A stretch of DNA of 64,000 bases from Paulinella micropora (taxonomy: Eukaryota > Cercozoa > Imbricatea > Euglyphida > Paulinellidae): NCBI GenBank assembly GCA_019918135.1, contig WBZZ01001773.1, positions 15,001 to 79,000 of the forward strand. Direction: 5' to 3'. Within the stretch, counting starts at the first letter, position 1; the number at the start of each line of letters is the position of its first letter. Below, one piece after another: positions 18,401 through 26,355 of the stretch. The notes under the pieces are model-generated. The model was given only the letters and a program-made list of their open reading frames with translations, was not told the DNA's origin and made no database searches. Position numbers and translations under genes: made by a program.

Positions 18401-18724
18401 AACCGCATTGATTGACCGCTTTAATTCGTTGGCTCTGTATATTCCTCTGACTGGTCCGTGATATCCTTCATAATCCAGATGGACTAGATAACTTGTATTT
18501 GGATTTAGCTGTTGGAGCTGAGCTTCCCATCCTGGGGCATATGGTATAACGAGTGAGTTATTTCGGCCGACTAGTTCAGGATGGCCACCCGTTAGTCTGT
18601 TTATAAGTCGCAGGGCGGTTGGAGTTGTAATGAGATACCATCTTCTTTTACCTCTTTGTCTGATGTAGTCTCCTCGTTGCTCAATATTGTAGAGCGGAAA
18701 TAGGTTTGGTTGGTATTGGTCCAT
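15467..18724 (-). CDS. B-family DNA polymerase fused to SF1 (Pif1/RecD-like) helicase
   Basis: 1085 residues. The N-terminus has a GEINCVLECI segment (about 148-157) and a later SDYHATLI, spaced like a papain/OTU-type Cys...His pair. Polymerase motifs follow: motif A QIDMVKAYTN (about 405-414), motif B-like KATNLLVGSLNK (542-553) and motif C LLYSNTDSIAYEG (653-665). The helicase follows: Walker A HGKAGTGKSE (761-770), Walker B ITIDEVSML (837-845), ILFGHLAQLP (873-882), NYRQ (908-911) and HCSQGRT (1061-1067). Clear exonuclease motifs are not seen. It should both unwind and copy the element's DNA. Element 2 has a different, stand-alone PolB at the same place. Confidence 0.8.
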   Translation of the reverse strand: MDQYQPNLFPLYNIEQRGDYIRQRGKRRWYLITTPTALRLINRLTGGHPELVGRNNSLVIPYAPGWEAQLQQLNPNTSYLVHLDYEGYHGPVRGIYRANELKRSINAVRNFVERQARFYEQREDKDLKVITIDQVHPQNNAVIPMAQGEINCVLECIMKDFPNPNNRKRKRDNIIIDRFKDIKYATEKDLTEMEDFIRCRIYVFDGMNILWRASTKQYPKQIIIRCSDYHATLIQGKQKDICIQHIKSIELLYDINENIPEPRPQYATNHEASNVKLSTNQYENKWISQEELNNIQTKIDLQHKECYSMMDHSGNIIGIVDKENKLNYKCLDRFKHASFVPKDTTAWSLPSYFKQVFIECLINKHKPKHRTQITEPNILRHVKSGQIPFHHIFNHHTKSPNKIHQIDMVKAYTNASLGNMGEMSSYFNEYPTAPRNIININQNMTQEYYNKVKPLHGYAVFDYDQKHLKVPTFFNGYTTKGTQCQPIPALLYMFDQGVKIFIKRLYVADDHFNPFKTFTEHITNIQDYYFDKPGYEHDTLAKATNLLVGSLNKNIHRTQQVSTISKTYNERIHFMMKEKGYRLLFLKRVPYDKTKYAEMGNDLLPERMIYTYQDTNQTDNIFQMSHLTGYVLAYQKIVLHNQMLKLVNTGRTLLYSNTDSIAYEGEYMKTGKEFRPEVKEQDEFIAPQLNMTCFVSYINGEPRITYQRHSGFKDTLPLQKFLETPHKQYPEFSAFEDTELPDYSTKDEYKPLPEQELLLIHGKAGTGKSEMIKYLTGQPSKYTNTHFKDKKTLSTAMTHNARQVINSEYTLQKILTMLCHRLPLPIPVGEEAINHRITIDEVSMLTSKNLESLDHMLRKYTKINRPFGGVSIILFGHLAQLPCPDPTSEPFHKSKTFKLFTKINLDTNYRQAKDLVLQSILNKVEDYYKIGGNELSQHKAKDCLPDILTLEELDALNKQVKPHPKPTDKKPPLILHHSNSNVNESNNKMLQNKPLKTGHQVVFRCNTKVVHNGDIHTITRDTKEHIFITIDNIEQKFDRKKTIPDKKPYADIQPTFSSTIHCSQGRTTPVWINLDLLSMNLLYLL

Positions 18725-18743
18725 TGTATATAGATAGGCAGGA
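18725..18743 (-). promoter_or_regulatory. Shared early-type promoter motif, site 2
   Basis: Read on the minus strand: TCCTGCCTATCTATATACA, directly before the polymerase-helicase ATG. It matches the motif before the ExoX-C-like gene and is not seen before the capsid-block genes. Confidence 0.6.
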
Positions 18744-18837
18744 TAAATTTTTTGAAAAATAATTAATTGTATTACTGATATTATATAGATATGTTATATT
18801 TAGATGTAAAATACTTTACAAAAAAAAATATTGAGGA

Positions 18838-19032
18838 TTAATTTGACTTACTCAGTCGCTCTTCTAACTCCTGTATCTTCTTTTTGTATTCTTCTATATC
18901 AAGCTTGGTCTGTTGGGCTTTCGCCTTTCGTTCTTCGCTTAGGCGGTCTTTATTGCGGTAATAGTATGCGAGAGCTTTCTCATTATTCCTTTTTCTCCTT
19001 GCATCTCCTTCATATATCTTTGGTCGCGGCAT
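18838..19032 (-). CDS. Small basic coiled-coil protein
   Basis: 64 residues opening MPRPKIYEGDARRKRNNEKA, then a YYYRNKD segment and a heptad-rich C-terminus (IEEYKKKIQELEERL). Element 2 has a 58-residue counterpart with the same layout (KRKANNEKATTYYHKHRE) at the same side of its polymerase gene, which supports it as a real gene. Probably a dimeric DNA-binding regulator; not a recognised family. Confidence 0.65.
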   Translation of the reverse strand: MPRPKIYEGDARRKRNNEKALAYYYRNKDRLSEERKAKAQQTKLDIEEYKKKIQELEERLSKSN

Positions 19033-19064
19033 CTTATATATATGTAATATTATTTTTATAAATG
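19030..19064 (-). promoter_or_regulatory. 35-bp promoter repeat, copy 1
   Basis: Directly upstream of the coiled-coil gene; matches 19709-19743 at all but about two positions and contains TTACATATATATAAG before the ATG. Confidence 0.6.
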
Positions 19065-19075
19065 TAAATAATTAT

Positions 19076-19711
19076 TTAATTTGGTGTTTTTGAAATATGA
19101 TACTGTGTTTGAAAATGCTTTTGTAAATGTGATTGAGAAACACAAGCAAGCTCACATACTTCGCAGAAATATTTCTTTGATTCTTTTATCTGTTTGTTCT
19201 TTTCATTTTTTTTCTGAGTTAACAACTTTTTGTTTACTGAGTAATATCCGTTTTGTCTTTCACGAATTTTCTTTTTGTTGACATCGTAATATTGCGGTTG
19301 GTATGTCTCGTGGTATTTTTTCTGATATTTAATAACTCTTTCAACAGTGGTTGAGTTATACTTTCTATCATCATCTATTGGAAAAATACATTTTACATTT
19401 TCAATAGGAGTTGATTTAAATCCTATAACATTATTAGAATTTAATGTAGGTTTTAATTTGTTTACAAAATCTTGCTCAATAATGTATCGTTCCTTTTTGT
19501 CATAGATAGTTTGTGTATGTATAACTTCATATTTGAATTTTTCAACACCCTTATCTCTCATATGGCTATAAAGTTTTCCATCAGTTCCAATCTTACAATT
19601 ATGTTTGTGACAATTCCACCTTAGTGATATGTTTTGTGTGCTTCCTATGTAAAATTCGTTGTCATCTTTATCTGTGTTATTAAAGATTTTGTAGATAGTA
19701 ATGCTAGTCAT
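19076..19711 (-). CDS. GIY-YIG endonuclease with terminal C2H2 finger
   Basis: 211 residues. The GIY-YIG nuclease occupies residues 1-95: TIYKIFNN, EFYIGST, SLRWNCHKH and RYIIEQDFVNKLKP provide the GIY, YIG, Arg and Glu positions. A basic linker with repeated KYQKKYHETYQPQYYDVNKKK-like text follows, and a C2H2 finger (CEVCELACVSQSHLQKH) ends the protein. It is the last substantial gene at the right end of element 1. In some PLVs and virophages GIY-YIG proteins are proposed to help integration or homing; which applies here is unknown. Confidence 0.8.
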   Translation of the reverse strand: MTSITIYKIFNNTDKDDNEFYIGSTQNISLRWNCHKHNCKIGTDGKLYSHMRDKGVEKFKYEVIHTQTIYDKKERYIIEQDFVNKLKPTLNSNNVIGFKSTPIENVKCIFPIDDDRKYNSTTVERVIKYQKKYHETYQPQYYDVNKKKIRERQNGYYSVNKKLLTQKKNEKNKQIKESKKYFCEVCELACVSQSHLQKHFQTQYHISKTPN

Positions 19712-19743
19712 CTTATATATATGTAATACTATTTTTATAAATG
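19709..19743. promoter_or_regulatory. 35-bp promoter repeat, copy 2
   Basis: Repeat of 19030-19064. It drives the GIY-YIG gene on the minus strand. On the plus strand it ends at the ATG of a 25-codon frame, so it may be bidirectional. Confidence 0.55.
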
Positions 19744-19818
19744 GAAATTAACATTCAACCAGAAAACATAATTGAAACCAAACGGCACAAAAAGAAAAAG
19801 GTAATTTTTGATTTATGA
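19741..19818 (+). CDS. Tiny basic ORF at the right end of element 1
   Basis: 25 residues (MEINIQPENIIETKRHKKKK...) starting right after the divergent promoter repeat. Very short and unsupported by a homologue; it may be a leader peptide or chance. Confidence 0.2.
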   Translation: MEINIQPENIIETKRHKKKKVIFDL

Positions 19819-19840
19819 GTAAATTGCGGACGATTTTGCC

Positions 19841-19906
19841 GTTTTTTTTTAGCCAGCGGTAGGGCGGTGGGGCGGTCCCATTTTACCGCATTACCGCAAA
19901 AAAAAA
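19841..19906. repeat. Palindromic structure at the right end of element 1
   Basis: A T run, then GCGGTAGGGCGGT (19856-19868), a 16-base loop, ACCGCATTACCGC (19885-19897) and an A run. The arms match at 11 of 13 positions and the T and A runs extend the pairing. GCGGT repeats three times in the left arm. It sits where AT-rich element DNA gives way to host DNA, so a terminal or origin-like role is possible. Confidence 0.6.
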
Positions 19907-20009
19907 TGTCTGAAAGTCTGACCACATATGTAAAACTGGGGAATTTATGTTGTTATCGCCCTTATATGAACGAATATGGCAAAAATGACCTGCGATAGGG
20001 AAATTCAAA

Positions 20010-20597
20010 ATGGAAAGGGGGGGGGAGCCTTTGGATCACTCCCCCTCTTCCTTCCCGTTTTTTCATTTTCGAACAAGTAAGCAGCAGGTCGAAGACGAGA
20101 ACAATGCGGCTATCCTACAACAAGGCCCTAGGGATCGAACTAACGCCCGGCTTCAGCGCTGGCTTTTCTACATCGAGTATTTGTTTAAGCTGCATGCGGA
20201 AACAGGCTTTATCCTATCCACGCGTCCAAAGCCAGAGGCAACGAAACTTCTGAGCTATGATGATTTGCTTCGCGTGGCCTTTTCACATCATTTTCTTGAC
20301 ATCACAACCGAAGAAGGATTTAAGCGATGGGATGGTAATAGTAGCAGAGTTGATTGGGAACGTTGCTTGGAAAAGCTTGCCAGAGATTCCACGTTTCTGT
20401 ACGACAGGGAGCCGCGCGTCAGGTTGCAATTTGTGCTCTCTCAACTGCAGAAAGCAGAGGAACTTGCGAGGGCAGAGGCTGAGCATGTGAAAGAAGCAAA
20501 ACGCAGGTTGGAACGTGCTGTTGCGCAGGTATCGTTTCGGGAAACAAAGATACCCACTAATTTGTCCGAGATGGGCCGACAGAATGAGAACCGTTAG
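20010..20597 (+). CDS. Unknown host protein with C-terminal coiled coil
   Basis: 195 residues from ATG at 20010. Residues 35-150 look globular and helical (LQRWLFYIEYLFKLH, SYDDLLRVAFSHHFLDI, VDWERCLEKLARD); residues about 140-175 form an Ala/Glu/Arg-rich coiled coil (AEELARAEAEHVKEAKRR). No family is recognised. Base composition is GC-richer than the viral elements on either side, and the gene lies in the host spacer between them. The true start may be further in, since the first 25 residues are low complexity. Confidence 0.5.
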   Translation: MERGGEPLDHSPSSFPFFHFRTSKQQVEDENNAAILQQGPRDRTNARLQRWLFYIEYLFKLHAETGFILSTRPKPEATKLLSYDDLLRVAFSHHFLDITTEEGFKRWDGNSSRVDWERCLEKLARDSTFLYDREPRVRLQFVLSQLQKAEELARAEAEHVKEAKRRLERAVAQVSFRETKIPTNLSEMGRQNENR

Positions 20598-21056
20598 CAG
20601 GGGAATATACTGATCAAGTTCCTGGCAGCTGATGCTGCAGAAATGTGCGGCAGCATTGGGGAGATTCTCAAAGTTACCTAATCCGCTCAAAAAAAGAATG
20701 GCAAAGTCGAAATGGTAGCAAAACCTCAAAAGACATTTTAATTCTGCGGTGTCTCTTTTTTTACAATTTGTTTTTGGCCCAAAGAAATTCAACGGTCTAA
20801 AACTTTGTTGACAATTGAAAGGTCCGGGGAGCGCAGAATATAGACATTGGCTTACAATAAGCACGCTGGTACACAGACACAATTTTTTTTTATTGATTTG
20901 TTTTTTTAAAACTTGCTTTCAAACAAATGTCTGCACCTCAGCCCGCGCTAAGCGCGGGCTTGGAGGAGGAAGGGGAGGGGGGGCTGTCTCCCCTTTTCTC
21001 TCTTCCCCCCCCCCTTGTCTACTTTGAGCGTTAAGGAAAAAAAAGTCACAAAATTC
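20598..21056. other. Noncoding host spacer
   Basis: No credible gene. It holds an A/T-rich stretch to about 20.93 kb, then a GCCCGCGC-taa-GCGCGGGC palindrome (20941-20959) of the REP-like family seen elsewhere in the host DNA, followed by G and C homopolymer runs. Confidence 0.6.
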
Positions 21057-22311
21057 CTAGATGATGCAGTCGTCGTCGTCGTCGCCGTCGCTGCTAACAG
21101 TTGCAGTTGCGCCGGTAGAAGTATCTTCCGCCTCGCAAAGCAATTCGGGGTGTAGCGGCCGCACCGAGCTCATCTCCGGGCAAAAGAGTTTAAAGCTTCG
21201 CGCGCTGCCGTCAGTGTTTCTGGTGGTCTGGGTAGGGTCCAATCTTTTCTGCAGGTCGTCAGACCAGTCAGAAATTGCAACGACTTGCTTTGAGCCAGGC
21301 CAAGGTAGTCTGCCCGGTAAACAGGGTGACGTGGTCTAGGATGTAAGCACGGACGTCCGCGCCTCTCCAAGGATCCAAACGGCGTTCTGCGAACAAGACG
21401 GTTGCATCGTGAGAGGGCCTGCCAGAGCGACTACGACGGTTACGAAGTTCTAGGTACACTTGCACGAGGTGATAAAAGGGACGCGTGTTAACAACGAGCC
21501 AGGGGGTGCCAATTTTCTCCTTGGCCTCTGCAGACGCCAGCTGTGCCTTGAAACTTGTGAGTTTGAGAGAGTACTCAAGATGCTCATGCTGATCGTACTT
21601 GTCGTCCAGCTCCTTCCCCAGGTCGCTCAGGACCTCTGGCGGTAGCAGGCTGGCTTCTTGAGTGCGGTAAATTGCCTGGAACTTGGGCAGCGCAGGGTGC
21701 GGCGGCCCCATCCATTGCACCCAGCGCGTAGCGTATTGCACGTCCAGGCAATTGTCTCTGTTTTCTTGATCCTCGTTCGGATCCAGGCCTGTGTACAAAT
21801 AGAAATCAAACCGCGCGTTGTCGTGAATCTGCACCTCTTCGCGCAGCCAGCGGATGGTTTCGTCAGCGACACACCTTGTAACTTGCTCCTTGATGTAGGC
21901 CCGTATTTCTTCTGCCTGCAGGCCCTTGGGCACCCGACGGCGTGCGCGTAGCACTGTTACTGGCCGCTGTGGTAGATCCATGCCACTTGGTAGGCCCCGG
22001 CCATTCACGCGTAGCTCGACTTGCACGTATTTCTCTCGGCGACAAGAAGAGACGCGCAGGTCAGCCAGGCGGTCGGCGCCGTTGATACCCTCGTTGAGCT
22101 TTTCCGTGAACACGTCAAGCGGGACGGTTCTGTCTTGCTGTCCGAACTCGTAGCCAGCGGACGCAACGTCCTCTGGCAGGATGGTAGGAGCTCCTGGATG
22201 GTCGTGGGCCGCCTGCGAAGGGTCCTTGGTATCTTCTGGGTTCGACTCAATCAGCTTGGCGCGTTTGGCCACGGGCGAGGAAGGGGGAGTGCACGCGTGC
22301 TTGGAGAGCAT
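21057..22311 (-). CDS. Unknown host protein with internal duplication and acidic tail
   Basis: An open frame from ATG 22309-22311 gives 347 residues to 21268. Sequence of the same character continues to 21057 in another frame and ends in SSDGDDDDDC; the switch lies at an AAA run and may be a real shift or a sequencing error. Two copies of a domain are visible at about 95-158 and 283-343, sharing VQV-L, TVL-A-RR, (I/V)RAYI and a WL pair. The N-terminus has an NLS-like VAKRAKL. Function unknown; treated as a host gene from its base composition. Confidence 0.5.
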
Positions 22312-22329
22312 AAAGGCGCGGAGGGTTGG

Positions 22330-22598
22330 GGGGGGGGGGGGAGGGGTATTAAGTTTGCACTACACACACACACACACACACAAGCCAAAAAAGAAAATTG
22401 GCATACGCATACAACGAAAACAAAAAGCCTTACACACGCACACACACAAAAGCCAAAGAACACAGAGCACTTGTACACACATCCAATGCAAGAACGAACA
22501 CTCACAATTCAAAAGAAGACAGGCCCTCTACACACAAAGCATACACACAACAAAGCAAAGAGAGAGAGCGAGAAATGGAGAGAAATGGAGAGAGCGAG

Positions 22599-22642
<44 letters not shown>

Positions 22643-23450
22643 GGAGAGAGAGAGAGAAATGGAGAGAGAGAGAGAGAGCTGTGGGCTTGCCACATTGAGG
22701 CATGGGAGAACAAATGAATGAATTTTCAGAAGCGAAAGAGAGAAAGAGAGAAAGGCAGAGAAAGAGAAAGGCCTATTACACACACAACTAAAAGAACTAA
22801 CTTATACAAAAGTCAAAGAAAACAGGCCCTCTACACACGCAGCTCAAGCACACACGTAGACACACCGTGACAGACAGAGGCAAATATGCCCTACACAGAA
22901 ACCCGAGAAATGGATTTTTATGCACACACACCAACAACACACACGCAAACCCAAGAAACACGCCTTTCTGTACACACACGCGAGCCAAAAACGACATTTG
23001 ACACACACAGCACACACGAAACACGCAAATACACACACACAACACGCAACCACACACACATACAACGAAAAAAAAAGCCTTACACACAAACACACACACA
23101 CACACACAAACAACCCAAAGAAATCTTCCCTGGCACACACACACAGACACACACACCAAACAAAAGACAAAACCCTCCAACACACACGCAACCCAAAAGA
23201 AAACATGTCCCTTTACAGACCATGCAACCAAGGAAAACAAACCTCTACGTACAACACACACACAGCACACACAACACACGCAACCACAAACACATACAAC
23301 GAAAAAAAAAGCCTTACACACAAACACACACACACACACACACACAAACAACCCAAAGAAACCTTCCCTGGAACACACACACACACACAAGCACCAAACA
23401 AAAGAATTGGGCAAACCCAAAGTTGGTAGCAGTGGGCAAACCCAACAGAT
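22330..23450. repeat. CA-rich cryptic satellite with GA microsatellite
   Basis: About 1.1 kb of interrupted (CA)n on the plus strand, with a (GA)n block at about 22559-22678. A unit of about 230 bp containing CATACAACGAAAAAAAAAGC and CAACCCAAAGAAA is tandemly duplicated (about 23040-23170 and 23270-23400). Long open frames across it encode only His/Thr or Cys/Val low complexity and are not genes. Confidence 0.85.
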
Positions 23451-23519
23451 TCCGGCGCCCGCCCCTCCCGCCCTGCTGCTTGTATCGCTGTGCTTCCTTT
23501 CGCACAAGTTGTATCCTGA

Positions 23520-23926
23520 ATATGTGTGTGTGAGCGTTTGTGTGTGTTTGTGTGAGTGTTTGTGTGTGTTTGTGTGAGTGTTTGTGTGTGTAAAGGTTTG
23601 TTTTGATTGGTGTGTGTATAGATTGTTATCTTTGGGTTGCGTGTGTGTTGTGTGTGTGTGTGTGTTTTTGTCTAATTCGTGTGTGTGTGTTTGTGCAAGA
23701 TTCTTGAAGTTTGCGTGTGTGTTTCTGTTGTCTGTGATTGACGTGTGTGTGTGTGTGTATGTATGATTTTCTGTGTGTGTAAAGGTTTGTTGTTGATTGG
23801 TGTGTGCATACATGGCTGACTTTGGGTTGCATGTGTGTGTGTGCGTGTGTGTGCGTGTGTGATTTTCTGTGTGTGTAAAGGTTTGTTGTTGATTGATGTG
23901 TGCATACATTGTTGACTTTGGGTTGC

Positions 23927-23958
<32 letters not shown>

Positions 23959-23990
23959 GTGATTTTCTGTAAGCTGTTTCTTTTTTGTCT
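23520..23990. repeat. GT-rich satellite in the opposite sense
   Basis: Here the plus strand is (GT)n-rich. A unit of about 110 bp with GTAAAGGTTTGTTGTTGATTG and GACTTTGGGTTGC occurs at about 23590, 23776 and 23874. The switch from CA to GT happens across a 70-base GC-rich gap, so the two blocks can pair as a large inverted repeat. Confidence 0.8.
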
Positions 23991-24304
23991 CCCTAAGAAT
24001 CGAGGTGTAAGTTTAATTTTTGGTACAAAGCCGTGAACAGTCATTAAAAAGTCTATCGACCAAGATTTTGTCAAATTCACCAAACCCTGATAAATGTATT
24101 TCTGTAAAAGATCTTTCTGACTTTGCTTCAGTGGAGGGGGGGGGGGGAGGGAAGGGTTTTGCTTGCCTGTTATCACTCTTCCTCTATTATCCCTTCTTTT
24201 CGTGTGTTCTGGCCACCTGCCACCTTCCCCCCCCCCCTACTAGTTGTCCCTTTCCGACATGTTTAATTTTCTTTACTTTTTATTAATAGTACTTTGTTAA
24301 AGCT

Positions 24305-24349
<45 letters not shown>

Positions 24350-24420
24350 AGCACACTAAAGCAGAGAAGGCCTGATATGCAGAAGCAGTCGGCGAAAAAA
24401 AAACAGGGAACGCAGACGGA
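23991..24420. other. Noncoding spacer with 39-base poly-A
   Basis: No gene seen. A run of 39 A residues at 24309-24347 follows an AT-rich stretch and a G run; it could be the tail of an old retroposed copy. No target-site duplication or coding relic was recognised. Confidence 0.5.
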
Positions 24421-24428
24421 GTATAATA

Positions 24429-24480
24429 TGAAATTTACAAGGGTCGTTTTTCATACCTCAAAACGACCTCATAAATTTCA
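24429..24480. repeat. 52-base palindrome at the left end of element 2
   Basis: TGAAATTTA (24429-24437) pairs with TAAATTTCA (24472-24480), and GTCGTTTT (24443-24450) with AAAACGAC (24460-24467), leaving a 9-base loop. Placed at the host/element boundary, like the palindrome at the facing end of element 1. Confidence 0.65.
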
Positions 24481-25008
24481 TTCGTCTCTTCCTATTCATT
24501 TCCCGCAAATCAATACTAAGCCTCAAAACAGAAAAATAAAAAAGCAAAATTTTTGATAAATACAAGAAAGCAGAATAAAGAAATATTTCTTTCTTTTAAT
24601 TTCGCTTTTAAATAAAAACAAGAAAAAGTTTTAAAAAAATTTTAAGGTTTTTAAATAAAAACAAAATCAATACAAAGCATCAAAATCAATAAATTTTACT
24701 ACTATAGGTATTACTATAGCACACTTATCTTTTTATTTTATTCTTTTCGAAAAACTTCGTTTTTCTTTTTTCTGACTTTGTCATCAACGAACTTTTTTAT
24801 AAAATATTTCACATATTATTCTTTTCTGACTGCCGTCATCAAAGAACTTTTTTTATAAAAATTGTCTGGGAATGGAAAGACGAAAAGAATTCTTTAGTTC
24901 CTCCGTATCCCCCGCTTGAAAACCATGTGATAACATTTTTTAGCCGTCTATAGTGCCACCAATTTTTAAAATATCAGATTTTATAAGTTTCTATTTTTAT
25001 ATATGTAA
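24481..25008. other. AT-rich noncoding end of element 2
   Basis: No gene. It contains a GAAAAA-cttcg-TTTTTC hairpin near 24.75 kb and a diverged direct repeat of about 40 bp (24765-24804 and 24820-24860; shared TCTGAC, GTCATCAA and GAACTTTTTT) with a period of about 55 bp. Confidence 0.5.
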
Positions 25009-25134
25009 ATGTCAAACCAGATTGACGAAAGAAAACAATTAAGAAAACAGAAGAGAGCAGAATATGTAAAGGAAAGAAGGAAAGAGAAATATAGATGTAT
25101 ATGCGGAAAGGTAATAGGGATATACGGAAAATAA
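25009..25134 (+). CDS. Short basic ORF with CxCG motif
   Basis: 41 residues: a Lys/Arg/Glu-rich helix (RKQLRKQKRAEYVKERR) then YRCICGK. It starts directly after a TATATATG stretch, as other genes of the element do. Probably part of a small zinc-binding protein; this portion of element 2 looks decayed. Confidence 0.35.
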   Translation: MSNQIDERKQLRKQKRAEYVKERRKEKYRCICGKVIGIYGK

Positions 25135-25270
25135 TAATATCAACACGAAAAATCAGACTTTCACAGAGACCATTTCGCAGAGAAAGAAGAGATTATGATA
25201 TGAGGACATAAAGTTATTCGTATAACTCGTAGAAACGACGACATACTATTAGAAAGATATTATAAAAATA

Positions 25271-25314
25271 AAATGTAAAACCATTTAAAGAAATAAATAT
25301 TATTACTTATATAA
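25271..25314 (+). promoter_or_regulatory. 44-bp promoter repeat, copy 1
   Basis: Contains ATTATTACTTATATA directly before the RING gene; repeated with one mismatch at 25947-25989 before the small coiled-coil gene. It resembles the TTACATATATATAAG promoters of element 1. Confidence 0.65.
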
Positions 25315-25315
25315 T

Positions 25316-25945
25316 ATGGCACGTCAAAGAACTAAGAAAATCAAGTGTGAAAAAGATTTAAATAAAATCTTTAGGAACAAAATCAAGGAATTTAAATATG
25401 AAGGTGAAATCAGACGAGTTCATAATATTAGAGATGTGAAGGACACAACAACAGAAAATTTATATTACTCATTGAAATGTGAGCATAATGTATTTGTTAA
25501 AAAAAAATCGTGTTTAGCACTTCAATACAAAAACAACTGCCAAGAAATCTCGATTGATTTTATTTCAAAGGCGATATTACAACAATTAAAAGAAAATATT
25601 GACAATTATAATTGTAATATCTGCACTGAGAAAACTTCAATATTAAGAGGTTGTTGTAAGTGTAATTACAAAACTTGTTTTCCTTGTCATTTTGAAAACA
25701 AACTAGAATGTCCTATATGTAAAAATATAAGCACCCCAAACGTAAAGTTTATTTTGAAAGACAATTTAGAAAATTTGGACAATTTAATTAAAGTTAAAAG
25801 TGCTTTTTATATTCCGATTGCTTGGTTTTCATATCGTATGAATAATTCAAAAAATGCAAATTTTATGAAAATATATTTAGATAAACTTTTTACAACTGCC
25901 TTATTTTATGGTGTAGAATTTGATGATATAATATGTTGTATTTAA
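25316..25945 (+). CDS. RING-finger-like protein
   Basis: 209 residues, ATG at 25316. Residues about 99-138 hold CNICTEKTSILRGCCKC, then CFPCHF and CPICKN, a Cys/His pattern of the RING type (CxxC ... CxxC ... CxxC with a His). The N-terminal 95 residues have another CEH element and are basic; the C-terminal 50 residues are hydrophobic and helical. A ubiquitin-ligase-like role toward host proteins is plausible. No counterpart exists in the visible part of element 1. Confidence 0.65.
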   Translation: MARQRTKKIKCEKDLNKIFRNKIKEFKYEGEIRRVHNIRDVKDTTTENLYYSLKCEHNVFVKKKSCLALQYKNNCQEISIDFISKAILQQLKENIDNYNCNICTEKTSILRGCCKCNYKTCFPCHFENKLECPICKNISTPNVKFILKDNLENLDNLIKVKSAFYIPIAWFSYRMNNSKNANFMKIYLDKLFTTALFYGVEFDDIICCI

Positions 25946-25946
25946 A

Positions 25947-25989
25947 AATGTAAAACCATTTGAAGAAATAAATATTATTACTTATATAT
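25947..25989 (+). promoter_or_regulatory. 44-bp promoter repeat, copy 2
   Basis: See copy 1 at 25271-25314; ends in TATATATAGAG just before the ATG at 25994. Confidence 0.65.
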
Positions 25990-25993
25990 AGAG

Positions 25994-26170
25994 ATGGGGA
26001 GACACAAGAAATATCTCACACCTGAGGACAAACGAAAGGCGAATAATGAAAAAGCAACTACTTATTATCATAAGCACCGCGAAGAAGTAAATATAAGACG
26101 AAAGGAAAAATTGAAAGAACGAAATAGAAAACTTAAAGAGTATGAAGAAATGAAAGCAAGAGGAGTATAA
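25994..26170 (+). CDS. Small basic coiled-coil protein
   Basis: 58 residues. It shares the layout of the 64-residue protein at 18838-19032: basic start, KRKANNEKATTYYHKHRE, then a Lys/Glu coiled coil. It lies 5' of the polymerase gene in both elements and reads in the same direction as it. The conserved position argues that it is a real gene, perhaps a regulator of early genes. Confidence 0.65.
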   Translation: MGRHKKYLTPEDKRKANNEKATTYYHKHREEVNIRRKEKLKERNRKLKEYEEMKARGV

Positions 26171-26355
26171 AACAAAAAAATGAAAAATTATTTTTTGTAA
26201 TAAATAAATAAAATGAATTTCGTATTAAAGGTAAGACAATTTATATTTACATATATCGGTAGAACAATTTAATTTATTTTATTATTTTTATATCCACACT
26301 AATATAAAAGTAAAATAAGCCACCACTACCAACAATATCAAGACCAAACAAAAAT

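Larger units (their letters stand above)
1..19906. mobile_element. Polinton-like virus element 1 (left end outside window)
   Basis: AT-rich block of about 20 kb with the PLV hallmark set: double-jelly-roll-type major capsid protein, penton candidate, A32-like packaging ATPase, Ulp1/adenain-type protease and a B-family polymerase. Structural genes are on the plus strand and replication genes mostly on the minus strand. The right end lies between 19.85 and 20.0 kb, where composition changes to GC-rich host DNA and a palindromic structure sits. The left end is not in the window and no integrase is visible here. The element looks almost whole, with about one break, so a fairly recent insertion is inferred. 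Confidence 0.9.

Noticed and set aside
22797-24176. A 459-codon minus-strand open frame
   Set aside because: It spans the CA/GT satellite and encodes only His/Thr/Asn and Cys/Val repeats; no domain, and its composition follows the repeat.
24309-24347. Poly-A tail of a LINE or SINE
   Set aside because: No reverse-transcriptase relic, no RNA polymerase III promoter boxes and no flanking duplication recognised; kept only as a poly-A tract.
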